A DNA stretch of 64,000 nt from Alloactinosynnema sp. L-07. Lineage in GTDB: Bacteria; Actinomycetota; Actinomycetes; Mycobacteriales; Pseudonocardiaceae. A program made the translations under genes and the position numbers. Every line of letters begins with the position of its first letter. Position 1 is the stretch's first letter. Positions 56,605 through 64,000 of this stretch are shown here, piece by piece. The stretch spans positions 3,658,001 through 3,722,000 of the forward strand of contig NZ_LN850107.1 of the NCBI RefSeq assembly GCF_900070365.1, written 5' to 3'. The notes beneath the pieces are model-generated. The model did no database searches. It was not told where the DNA came from and worked only from the letters and a program-made list of their open reading frames with translations.

Positions 56605-56991
56605 TTATCCGTGGACCTCGTGACCCGCCTCTTTCAGCGCGGCGGTGGCGCGGACGAGGTCGGCATCGTGGACCAGGATGTGGTCGGTGTCGAAGGTGGA
56701 CACCGCGAACAGTGACACCCCGGCGGCGGCCAGTGAACCCGCCAGCGACGCCATGATTCCGGTGAGGGTGAACTCCAGCGGCCCGCGCACGGTCAGCAGC
56801 CGCCAACCTGCCTCGGCCTGCCCGCCTTCTGGCGCGGCCGACGACGGCGACACGATCGACACCTCGGCCGGTGTCCGGGTGACCGACACCAGACCGTCCA
56901 CCTCGAACAGTGCCGCGGGGACCGGGGTGCCCGGGTCGAGCCGGGTGACGGTGTAGGCGCCGGGGACGACGTCGACGACGAGCCGCTTCAC
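56605..56991 (-). CDS. ACT-domain protein (CASTOR-like)
   Basis: 128 residues in two ACT-type halves: AALFEVDGLVSVTRTPAEVSIVSP and LLTVRGPLEFTLTGIMASLAGSLAAAGVSLFAVSTFDTDHILVHDADLVRATAAL. Small ACT_7-type sensors usually bind amino acids. GTG start, 4 bp after thyX, so cotranscribed with it. No catalytic domain is attached; role unknown. Confidence 0.82.
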   Translation of the reverse strand: MKRLVVDVVPGAYTVTRLDPGTPVPAALFEVDGLVSVTRTPAEVSIVSPSSAAPEGGQAEAGWRLLTVRGPLEFTLTGIMASLAGSLAAAGVSLFAVSTFDTDHILVHDADLVRATAALKEAGHEVHG

Positions 56992-56995
56992 CGGC

Positions 56996-57748
56996 TCAGC
57001 CTTCGGCGACGAGCGGGCTGGAGGCGACCTCGGTGCCGTCGGGCAGCGCGGCGATGGTGAAGTCGGCGAAGACGTTGCCCGCGGCCTTCTGCAGCTGGCG
57101 CAGGCACTCCACGGCCAGCGCGCGGATCTCGACGTCGGCGTGCTCGGTGGCCCGCATGGCGATGAAGTGACGCCAGGCGCGGTAGTTGCCGGTGACCACG
57201 ATGCGCGTCTCGGTGGCGTTGGGCAGGATCGCGCGGGCGGCCTGGCGGGCCTGCTTCTTGCGCAGGGTGGCGCTCTTGACGTCGGCGAACTTCTTCTCCA
57301 GGCCCGCGAGCAGCTCGTTGTAGGCGTCCTGCGCGGCCTGCGCGGCTTCGAGGAACTTCGCGTGCAGCTCGGGGTCCTCGGCGATGACGTCCGGCTCGAC
57401 CATCGCGGCGGACTTCTCCGGCACGTAGCGCTGGGAGAGCTGCGAGTAGGAGAAGTGGCGGTGGCGGATCAACTCGTGGGTGAGCGAGCGCGACAGCCCG
57501 GTCATGTAGAAGCTGACGCTGCCGTGTTCGAGCACCGACAGGTGGCCGACCTCGATGATGTGGTTGATGTACCCGGCGTTGGTCGCCGTGGCCGGGTTCG
57601 GCTTCTTCCACGACTGATAGCAGGCTCGGCCCGCGAACTCCGCGAGCGCCTCGCCGCCGTCGGCGTCGGTGGACCACGGGACGTCCGCCGGGGCGAAGAA
57701 CTCGGTCTTGGCGATGAGCTGCACCTTCGGCGACACCGTCTCGGTCAC
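56996..57748 (-). CDS. thyX: FAD-dependent thymidylate synthase ThyX
   Basis: 250 residues; the ThyX signature [14 protein letters not shown] is at 95-108 (RHRxxSxxxxSxR). It makes dTMP using methylenetetrahydrofolate, FAD and NADPH. Also ARACYQSW near the start and the conserved [23 protein letters not shown] segment. GTG 57748. Gene order thyX, dapA, rnj is as in mycobacteria, here with extra genes between thyX and dapA. Confidence 0.95.
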   Translation of the reverse strand: MTETVSPKVQLIAKTEFFAPADVPWSTDADGGEALAEFAGRACYQSWKKPNPATATNAGYINHIIEVGHLSVLEHGSVSFYMTGLSRSLTHELIRHRHFSYSQLSQRYVPEKSAAMVEPDVIAEDPELHAKFLEAAQAAQDAYNELLAGLEKKFADVKSATLRKKQARQAARAILPNATETRIVVTGNYRAWRHFIAMRATEHADVEIRALAVECLRQLQKAAGNVFADFTIAALPDGTEVASSPLVAEG

Positions 57749-57819
57749 GTGGCCCGTCCTCTTCTTCCGTCTGCGACTTCGCGGCCAGCGTAGTCGAGAT
57801 CCCGGGTTTCCTTGACCGA

Positions 57820-57849
57820 TGTCATGTGTGGTGTCATGGTGGTGTCATG
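57820..57849 (+). promoter_or_regulatory. Three TGTCATG direct repeats before the RHH gene
   Basis: TGTCATG starts at 57820, 57832 and 57843 (12- and 11-bp spacing, close to one helical turn); the last contains the ATG of the following RHH-domain gene. RHH repressors bind such tandem half-sites, so autoregulation is plausible. Confidence 0.5.
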
Positions 57850-58341
57850 GACCTGAACCAGTATCTAGCCACGTTGCGCGACGACCTCACCACAACGGCG
57901 TCGGCAGGCGACGAGTCGATGCGCCGCGCCGCCGCTGTTCTGGGCGCCGCGATCGAGCCCGCGGCCCGTCTGGCCCTGATGAACGCCCTGTCCGACCTCG
58001 CAGCCGAGGTCACAGCGGCACTTCCCGACCAGGTTGTGGAACTCCGCTTGGACGGCCGTGATGTGCGTGTCGTCGTCACCCAGACGCCAAGTGACACCAC
58101 CGAGACACCAAAGCCGCCGCCCTTCGACGGCGGCGACATGAGCCGCATGACCCTGCGCCTGTTCGAGGAGCTCAAGGCCAAGGCCGAACAGGCCGCCTCC
58201 TCCCAGGGCGTGTCCCTCAACACCTTCGTCCAGCAGGCCGTCCAGGGCGCGTTGCAGGGCCGGGGAAAGTGGGACAAGGCCTGGGAGAAGGGCTGGGACA
58301 AGAAAGACGGCTCCCGAGTGCAGGGCTGGTACGAGGGATGA
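57847..58341 (+). CDS. Ribbon-helix-helix (HicB/Arc-like) DNA-binding protein
   Basis: 164 residues. The C-terminal part MTLRLFEELKAKAEQAASSQGVSLNTFVQQAVQGALQ (about 101-137) is an RHH/Arc-type domain; the first 95 residues are a helical region with LDGRDVRVVVTQTPSD. A HicB-type antitoxin label is often given, but no HicA toxin is near. ATG 57847 (MDLNQYLATLRDDL). Its stop overlaps the DUF4097 start (ATGA), a pairing I see as one operon. Confidence 0.8.
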   Translation: MDLNQYLATLRDDLTTTASAGDESMRRAAAVLGAAIEPAARLALMNALSDLAAEVTAALPDQVVELRLDGRDVRVVVTQTPSDTTETPKPPPFDGGDMSRMTLRLFEELKAKAEQAASSQGVSLNTFVQQAVQGALQGRGKWDKAWEKGWDKKDGSRVQGWYEG

Positions 58342-59144
58342 CCGACCCCATCAGCACCCGCGCGTTCGAGGCCGACGGCCCGGTCGAACTCTCGCTGACC
58401 ATCGGGTCCGGCTCGATCGAGGTCCGGCTCGCCGACGAACCGGGTGTCACCGTGACCGTCCGGCACGCACCGGGCGACGCCTCCCCCTTGGCCGACCTGA
58501 TGAGCTGGGTCAGCGGAGCTCTCGGCGAGGACGCGCCCGCCGATGTCCCCGCCGAGGCGATCCGCCAGACGCGGATCGAGTTCGGCGCGGGCAGGCTCGT
58601 GGTCCGCTCACCCCAGACCCTCCCGCTGCGCGGCGTGCCGCTGGCGGTGGTCGTCACCGCTCCCAAGGGATCGCACGTCGAGGTCCGCGCGGGTAGCGCG
58701 CCCGTCACCGTGACCGGCGACGCGGGCCGTGTCGAGGCGACCGCCGTGGCCGCGATCCGGGTCGCGAACGCGGCCGCGGTGAAGCTGCGCTCGGGCGGCG
58801 GAGACGTGGAGTCCGCCGTGGTCGCAGGGTCGTCCTCGGTGCACACGGGCAGCGGGAACGTGTGGTTGGGCACGGTGACCGGCGACGTGATGGTGCGCAC
58901 CGGCACCGGCGACGTGACGATCGCGGACGCGGTGTCCGGCCAGGTCGAGCTGACCAGCGGCTCCGGCGATCTGCGGATCAGCGTCCGGGCGGACTCGACG
59001 GCGGAGATCGACCTGTCGTCCGGCTCGGGCACCGCACGCAGCGAGTTGCCGCTCACCAACAGCAGGCCCGAGTCCGCGTCCTTGCTGCGGGTGCGCGGGC
59101 GAACCGGCTCCGGCACCGCCGTCATCGGGCTCGCGACAACCTAA
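58338..59144 (+). CDS. DUF4097 beta-helix-like protein
   Basis: 268 residues of repetitive beta structure: repeated VELTSGSGDLRISV, VMVRTGTGDVTIADAVSG, and VKLRSGGGDVESAVV, each with G-D/N-V spacing typical of DUF4097 adhesin-like solenoids. No signal peptide. Function unknown; commonly encoded beside a small transcriptional regulator, as here. Confidence 0.85.
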   Translation: MTDPISTRAFEADGPVELSLTIGSGSIEVRLADEPGVTVTVRHAPGDASPLADLMSWVSGALGEDAPADVPAEAIRQTRIEFGAGRLVVRSPQTLPLRGVPLAVVVTAPKGSHVEVRAGSAPVTVTGDAGRVEATAVAAIRVANAAAVKLRSGGGDVESAVVAGSSSVHTGSGNVWLGTVTGDVMVRTGTGDVTIADAVSGQVELTSGSGDLRISVRADSTAEIDLSSGSGTARSELPLTNSRPESASLLRVRGRTGSGTAVIGLATT

Positions 59145-59249
59145 CTGAACAGTAAAGGTCTGCGATATTACGCGAAGGTTCCTCACGAACAACGTCCGAC
59201 ACCGCCAACTACCTAGGATTTCCACCTCAGGTAGCCTCCGCGCGGCCTT

Positions 59250-59280
59250 TGATCAGATTCGGATTGGCACAGTCTGATCA
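59250..59280. promoter_or_regulatory. Inverted repeat upstream of the M4 metallopeptidase gene
   Basis: TGATCAGA (59250-59257), 15-nt spacer, exact complement TCTGATCA (59273-59280), 49 bp before the start. Spacing of 23 bp between half-site starts suits a dimeric regulator. Confidence 0.5.
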
Positions 59281-59328
59281 CAGGTGACTTGTTCAACGCC
59301 CTACAGGGCACTGCAGAGGAGCACCTGC

Positions 59329-62109
59329 GTGAAACGCAGCCTTGCCATCATGGCGGCCGCGACCATGGCGCTGGCGACAATGACCGTGTCGCCTACGTCG
59401 GCCGCGGCCACGATCCCACCCAGCGTCACGGCGCAGCCCGCGGCCCACTCAGCCGAACGCGCCGCCGACCTCTTCGTCGAAACCGCGCCGAAGGCGGTCC
59501 GCAAGAGCAAGCACGACAAGTTACGCCGGGACAAGACGCGCTCAGGCACCGACGGCCTCAAGCACATCGCCTACGAGCGCACCCACCGCGGCCTGCCGGT
59601 CGTCGGCGGTGACGTCGTGGTGACCGTTGACGCGGACAACAAGGTCCGGAATTCGATCGCCGCTCAGGAGCGCGAGATCGACGTCGACACCACCGCCGCC
59701 GTGGACGCCGACCGCGCACGAACCGCCGCGCGGACGCGCCTGAAGACCGTCACCGAGCTGGGCGAGCCGCGCCTGGTCGTGTTCGCCGTCGGCACCCCGC
59801 GACTGGCGTGGCACACCCTGGTCGCGGGTGTCGACGCCGAGGGCCCGACCCGCCAGCACGTCTATGTCGACGCCCGAACCGGTGCGCTGATCGACAGCCA
59901 CGACGAGGTCATGGCAGGCACCGGAAACGGCTACTTCAGCGGCTCCAACACCGCCATCGGCACATCGGGCTCCGGGTCGTCGTACTCGATGGTCGACCCG
60001 ACGCGGCCCGGCGTGAGCTGCACCGACCAGACCGCCAAGCCGTTCGCGGGCACCGACGACGCCTGGGGCAACGGCGGGGCCAACGACCTGGAGTCCGCCT
60101 GCGTCGACGTGCTCTACGCCGTGGGCCAGCAGTGGTCCATGCTCAGCGCGTGGCTCGGCCGCGACGGCATCGACGGCGCGGGCCGGGGCTTCCCGTCGCG
60201 CGTCGGCCTGTCCGACGTGAACGCCTACTGGTACGGGAACTACGCGGGCTTCGGCAAGTCCGGCCAGAGCACCAACCAGATCACCTCGATCGACATCGTC
60301 GGCCATGAGTTCGGCCACGCGATCTTCCAGCACGCGGGCGGCTACGGCGGCATCGCCGCGCTCAACGAGGGCACCGGGGACATCTTCGGCACGCTGACCG
60401 AGTACTACGCCAACCACCCCAACGACACCCCTGACTACCTGATCGCCGAGCGCGCCAACTTCTACGGCCCCGGGGCGATCCGCAACATGTACAACCCTTC
60501 GCTGATCAACGGCGACCCCAACTGCTGGACCTCGGACATCAACAGCTTCGAGCCGCACGCGGGCGCCGGAGTGCTCAACCACTGGTTCTACCTGCTCGCC
60601 GAGGGGTCGAGCCCGGTGGGCAAGCCCGCCAGCCCGATCTGCGCGGGCGGCCCGTCGTCGGTGACCGGCCTTGGCCAGCTCGCCGCGGCGAAGGTGTTCT
60701 ACAACGGCCTGATGATGAAGACGTCGGGCTGGGACTACGGCAAGGCCCGAACGAGCACGCTGCACGCGGCGCGGGCGCTGTACCCAAGCACCTGCACCGA
60801 GTTCAACCGGGTCAAGGACGCCTGGAACGCCGTGGCCGTCCCGGCGCAGGCCGGTGAGCCGACCTGCCCGACGACGTCATCGACGTTCTCGGTCACCGCC
60901 GCGAGCACCGGCTACGCGCTGGCCGGACGCGGTTCGGAGTCCGAGGTCACGACCGCCGTCACCAGCGGCACCAGCGAGTCGGTCACCATGTCGGCCACCG
61001 TGCCGTCCGGCTGGACGGCTGTCTTCCGGCCCGCGGTCGTGCCGTCCGGCGAGGTGACGTGGATGACGATCACGCCGCCGTCCACCGAGGTCGCGGGCAA
61101 CTACACCGTGACCGTGCGCGGCACCAACGGTTCCGAGGTGCGCACCTCGACGCAGACGATAACGGTGGAGGCGGCCACGTCCGACGACTTCACCATCGGC
61201 CAGGCGACGGTGTCGGCGCCGATCCGCGCTGGGACGTCCGGTTCGACGACGTTCACCCCGACCCCGATCGGGAACCCGATCTACATCGACATCAGGTGGG
61301 ACACCGCCAACGTCCCCGGCGGCACGAGCCTGGAGTTCAGCCGCGACTCGTCGCTGTCGGACAGCCCGATCACCGCGACGGTGGTGACCTCGCCGTCGAC
61401 ACCGCAGGGCACGTACTCGATTCCGATCACCTTCGCCGGGTGGTTCAAGCAGCACGCCGCGAACCTGAACTTCACGGTGTCGCCGCCCAGCGAGTTCTCG
61501 ATGACGGTGACCCCGACGAACCCGACGGTGGCCGCGGGCGGCACCGCGACCGTCACCGTCAGCACCGCGGTGGTGCAGGGCACGGCGGAGACGATCAGCT
61601 TCGAAGCCGGGCTCGACTCGCTGGGCACCGGTTCGTCGGCGACGTTCACGCCCACGTCGGTGACCACCGGGGGTTCGACCACGATGCGCATCACCGTGCC
61701 CGCGGGCACGATGGCGGGCCCGTACCAGATCCAGGTGAACGCGGCGTCGGCCACCTACAGCCGCAAGGCGTTCTTCGATCTGACGGTGACGGCGGGCGCA
61801 CCGTGCTCCGGCTTCGCCAACACCCGCACGGGCACGGTGGCCAACGGGGCGAACGTGTACCAGCCGGGAACCGGCGGGTTCTACGCCGTGGCGGGCAAGC
61901 ACACCTCGTGCCTGGCGGGCCCGGTCGGCACCGACTTCGACCTGTTCCTGCAGCGGTGGAACGGGTCGACGTGGGTCACCCTGGCGTCCTCGGCGGGCAG
62001 CGGCCCCAATGAGGCGATCACCTACACCGGCACCTCCGGGTACTACCGGTACCGGATCCACGCCTACACCGGGTCCGGCTCGTACACCCTTGGCTACACC
62101 GCACCGTAA
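59329..62109 (+). CDS. Secreted M4-family (thermolysin-like) metallopeptidase
   Basis: 926 residues: signal peptide (about 1-28, ending TSAA), FTP/PepSY-type propeptide with HIAYERTHRGLPVVGGDVVV, catalytic domain with zinc motif HEFGH (326-330) and NEGTGD (about 346-351), HAGAGVLNHWFYLL with the substrate His, then Ig-like beta domains and a C-terminal PPC-type domain (about 815-926). The GTG has GAGGAG 7 nt upstream; the ORF runs further up but without signal-peptide logic. Strong terminator follows. Confidence 0.94.
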   Translation: MKRSLAIMAAATMALATMTVSPTSAAATIPPSVTAQPAAHSAERAADLFVETAPKAVRKSKHDKLRRDKTRSGTDGLKHIAYERTHRGLPVVGGDVVVTVDADNKVRNSIAAQEREIDVDTTAAVDADRARTAARTRLKTVTELGEPRLVVFAVGTPRLAWHTLVAGVDAEGPTRQHVYVDARTGALIDSHDEVMAGTGNGYFSGSNTAIGTSGSGSSYSMVDPTRPGVSCTDQTAKPFAGTDDAWGNGGANDLESACVDVLYAVGQQWSMLSAWLGRDGIDGAGRGFPSRVGLSDVNAYWYGNYAGFGKSGQSTNQITSIDIVGHEFGHAIFQHAGGYGGIAALNEGTGDIFGTLTEYYANHPNDTPDYLIAERANFYGPGAIRNMYNPSLINGDPNCWTSDINSFEPHAGAGVLNHWFYLLAEGSSPVGKPASPICAGGPSSVTGLGQLAAAKVFYNGLMMKTSGWDYGKARTSTLHAARALYPSTCTEFNRVKDAWNAVAVPAQAGEPTCPTTSSTFSVTAASTGYALAGRGSESEVTTAVTSGTSESVTMSATVPSGWTAVFRPAVVPSGEVTWMTITPPSTEVAGNYTVTVRGTNGSEVRTSTQTITVEAATSDDFTIGQATVSAPIRAGTSGSTTFTPTPIGNPIYIDIRWDTANVPGGTSLEFSRDSSLSDSPITATVVTSPSTPQGTYSIPITFAGWFKQHAANLNFTVSPPSEFSMTVTPTNPTVAAGGTATVTVSTAVVQGTAETISFEAGLDSLGTGSSATFTPTSVTTGGSTTMRITVPAGTMAGPYQIQVNAASATYSRKAFFDLTVTAGAPCSGFANTRTGTVANGANVYQPGTGGFYAVAGKHTSCLAGPVGTDFDLFLQRWNGSTWVTLASSAGSGPNEAITYTGTSGYYRYRIHAYTGSGSYTLGYTAP

Positions 62110-62117
62110 GCCAGACT

Positions 62118-62153
62118 CCGACGCCGGGCTCCCGTTCGGGAGCCCGGCGTCGG
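62118..62153 (+). terminator. Strong terminator hairpin after the M4 peptidase
   Basis: Perfect 16-bp stem (62118-62133 with 62138-62153) and GTTC loop, starting 9 bp after the stop. No U-tract. It separates the peptidase from the next gene. Confidence 0.9.
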
Positions 62154-62239
62154 CGGCTGGATCGGGACCGGACCGGGGCTCATGCGCGCTCCCCCACACT
62201 GCCGGGGTCCGCGCCCTTGATCCGGCTCAGGAGTCAAAG

Positions 62240-63151
62240 ATGACCGACACGTCCACGGTTGGCGAGCTGACCCGGCTCGCGGAGAACAAGGATTTCGAGG
62301 GGGTGCTGGCGCGGTTCGAGGAGTTCCCGTACGAGGAGATCCTGGCCGCCGCCGATCACCTTCTGGACAACGACATCTATCACGTCTCAATGGAGCTCTA
62401 CCAGTACCTGCTCACCGAGGACGAGTCCGCCGACGCCCACTTCGGAATGGGCGTCTGCCACGGCAAGTGCTACGACTACGACTCCGCCCTCAAGCACCTC
62501 GACCTGGCCTTCGCCACCAACCCCAACCGGACCGCGGGCGCGAGCTACTACGCCTACATCCTCGAACGCCACGAGCGCATGGACGACGCCGACCGCTGGT
62601 ACCGCGCGTCGCTGGCAGGCGCCGAGGCCGACGATCTGTGGGCGCGTTCGCACTACGCCTGGTTCCTGGAGAAGTGGGGCCGCACCGACGACGCGTGCGC
62701 CGCCTACGCCGACACGCTGGCCCGCAACGCCGCCTACACCTGGGCGAGCAAGCGCTATGCCCTGCTGCTGCGCAAGCTCGGCGACGACACCCAGGCCCGC
62801 GCCGTCCTGCGGACGTCGGTCGAGAGCGCTCCCGGGCTGGTCGCCGGGCTCAACCTGCTCGAATACCTGCTGATCAGCCAAGACGACGACGCGTACGTCG
62901 AGTTCCGCGCGACACTCGACCCCGGCAAGGCACCGGCGTGGTACCCGGTCGTTCTGTCACTTTTCGACTACTACCGCGAGCACCTCCTCCCGGTGAAGCC
63001 GGACGTGGCCAAGGTCGCGGCGTTCGAGCAGGCCGCGGTGGTGCTCAAGGACAGCGTGCACCGCGACTTCGACGACCTGACCGCGCTGCTCGGTGCCAAC
63101 GGGGGCGACACGGCCGAGTGGCGTCGGCTCATCAAGCTGCTGCTCAAGTAG
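62240..63151 (+). CDS. TPR-like hypothetical protein
   Basis: 303 residues of helical pairs resembling TPR repeats (ADAHFGMGVCHGKCYDYDSALKHLDLAFATNPNRT, YAYILERHERMDDADRWYRASLAGA, ALLLRKLGDDTQARAVLRTSVESAPG). Probably a protein-interaction scaffold; no catalytic motif. AGGAG 7 nt before the ATG at 62240. Function unknown. Confidence 0.82.
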   Translation: MTDTSTVGELTRLAENKDFEGVLARFEEFPYEEILAAADHLLDNDIYHVSMELYQYLLTEDESADAHFGMGVCHGKCYDYDSALKHLDLAFATNPNRTAGASYYAYILERHERMDDADRWYRASLAGAEADDLWARSHYAWFLEKWGRTDDACAAYADTLARNAAYTWASKRYALLLRKLGDDTQARAVLRTSVESAPGLVAGLNLLEYLLISQDDDAYVEFRATLDPGKAPAWYPVVLSLFDYYREHLLPVKPDVAKVAAFEQAAVVLKDSVHRDFDDLTALLGANGGDTAEWRRLIKLLLK

Positions 63152-63176
63152 ATGAGTACTAACTTTTCGTGAATTT

Positions 63177-63216
63177 GGAGCAGGTACGTAGTTCTGCCGA
63201 TGTACGTACTTGCTCC
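63177..63216. promoter_or_regulatory. Large inverted repeat before the PucR-like gene
   Basis: GGAGCAGGTACGTA (63177-63190), 12-nt loop, and an arm (63203-63216) complementary at 13 of 14 bases. It begins 25 bp after the TPR-like gene and ends 50 bp before the regulator start. AT content is higher than around it. Operator or terminator. Confidence 0.75.
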
Positions 63217-63266
63217 GAATGGCAGAGTCTCCAGTGGGCGGGCACCCAACGAGGCTGGAGACACAC

Positions 63267-64000
63267 ATGGGACTGGAGAACGGATCAGTCATCGACACGC
63301 CTGCACACGTGGCACGCCGCGAGGTGCCCGCGCAGCGGTGGTCGCCGTCTGTCCAACGTGAGGCTGTCGCGGGTTTCCGCGCCCAAGCAGGCCGGGTGGC
63401 CGGTGCGGTCGTCGCCGAGGTGCGGCGGTCGGTGCCCGAGTTCGCGGCGACCTTCGCCGGTCCGGCGGGCGGGCTGCTGCCCTCCGCGGTGCAGGCGGTG
63501 ATCCTGCGCGGGATCGACACCTTGCTCGCTCCCGGCTCGGCCGGTGACGACTGGACGGAGATGTTCCGCGGCGTCGGCGCGCTGGCGTTCGCAGCGGACT
63601 GCCCTGCTTCCGCACTGCCCGCCGCCTTCGCCGCGGGCGAACGCGCGATCTGCGCGCGGATGCGGACCTACGGGCAGGCGCACAAGGTGTCCGACGAGGC
63701 CGTCACGATCTTGACCGCGGCGGTGGCGCGGCAGGTTCAGCGCCTGTGCGCGGTTTCCATCGAGGGCTACGGCAACGCCCGCGACAACGCTTCGGACACC
63801 CTCGCCGACCGCCGCGCCCGCCTGCTGCGGATGCTGCTCGATGAGCGCGCCCCCGAGCAGGTGATCGTCCAGGAGGCCGCGGCGGCGCGGTGGCCGGTGC
63901 CCTCGGCGGTGGTCGCGGTGGCCCTGCGCTGCCCCGACGCGCCCAACCTGCCCAAGCCGCTGGGCGCCCAGGTGCTGGCCGACCTCGACGGTCCCCAGCC
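63267..64000 (+). CDS. PucR-family-like transcriptional regulator, partial (cut by right edge)
   Basis: The first 244 residues are in the window: a helical N-domain (VQREAVAGFRAQAGRVAGAVVAEVRRSVPEF, PAAFAAGERAICARMRTYGQ) and RRARLLRMLLDERAPEQVIVQEAAAARWPVPSAVVAVALRCPD, as in PucR-type regulators with RsbT-like and GGDEF-like regions. The C-terminal HTH is outside the window, so the family call is provisional. GGAG 6 nt before the ATG. Confidence 0.65.
   Translation, partial: MGLENGSVIDTPAHVARREVPAQRWSPSVQREAVAGFRAQAGRVAGAVVAEVRRSVPEFAATFAGPAGGLLPSAVQAVILRGIDTLLAPGSAGDDWTEMFRGVGALAFAADCPASALPAAFAAGERAICARMRTYGQAHKVSDEAVTILTAAVARQVQRLCAVSIEGYGNARDNASDTLADRRARLLRMLLDERAPEQVIVQEAAAARWPVPSAVVAVALRCPDAPNLPKPLGAQVLADLDGPQ

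Noticed and set aside
57847..58341. HicA/HicB toxin-antitoxin module
   Set aside because: No HicA-type small toxin ORF next to it; the partner is a DUF4097 protein.

Overview
The window is high-GC actinobacterial chromosome, with about 60 genes, SD-led GTG and ATG starts, and many 4-base ATGA or GTGA stop/start overlaps. The gene order, the mycobacterial-type cell-division and psp operons and the protein families suggest a Pseudonocardiales-like actinomycete (inference). I see no tRNA, rRNA, CRISPR array, transposase or prophage.

Layout. 1-5967 (minus): start of the division and cell-wall operon, mraZ, rsmH, an FtsL-like gene and ftsI (running off the left edge). An extra 372-codon Gly-rich ORF sits between ftsL and ftsI. 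Four 10-bp MraZ boxes overlap the mraZ promoter. 6537-11450 (plus): MoxR ATPase, DUF58 and TgpA-like transglutaminase operon. 11626-14735 (minus): DUF3040 protein, acyl-CoA oxidase-like flavoprotein and an MFS remnant. 14772-15779: HhH-PHP protein. 15790-17790 (minus): a partner-switching sigma-factor operon. 17936-25302: a secreted protein, sirtuin, DNA polymerase IV, methyltransferase, ParA, Nei glycosylase, a Thr-rich anchored protein, a candidate structured RNA and a coiled-coil protein. 25328-27644: pyrD and a nucleobase permease, overlapping tail to tail.

28313-57748 follows the gene order known from Mycobacterium tuberculosis (thyX, dapA, rnj ... ftsK, argA, pgsA, clgR, pspA, pspM), with insertions. 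The most important insertion lies between argA and ftsK: a compact, translationally coupled TOMM (thiazole/oxazole-modified microcin) type operon at 35725-40317. It encodes a MerR-like regulator, a SagC/ThiF-like leader-binding partner, two near-duplicate substrate-like proteins, a YcaO cyclodehydratase and a SagB dehydrogenase. Each substrate has a run of eight Cys near its N-terminus, followed by several membrane segments instead of ending as a peptide. No transporter or protease gene is present, and a secreted phospholipase A2 follows. This is the best candidate for an undescribed system: azole-modified heads tethered to membrane proteins.

57847-64000 (plus): an RHH protein and DUF4097 pair, a secreted M4 metallopeptidase with a perfect 16-bp terminator, a TPR-like protein, and the start of a PucR-type regulator behind a strong inverted repeat.

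Repeats and sites: a 144-bp tandem duplication, a nested 132-bp palindrome, a three-copy intergenic element with 22 fixed bases, and five perfect copies of the palindrome GTCCA-NNN-TGGAC in three different reading contexts. All functional statements come from reading the sequence; no database search was run.
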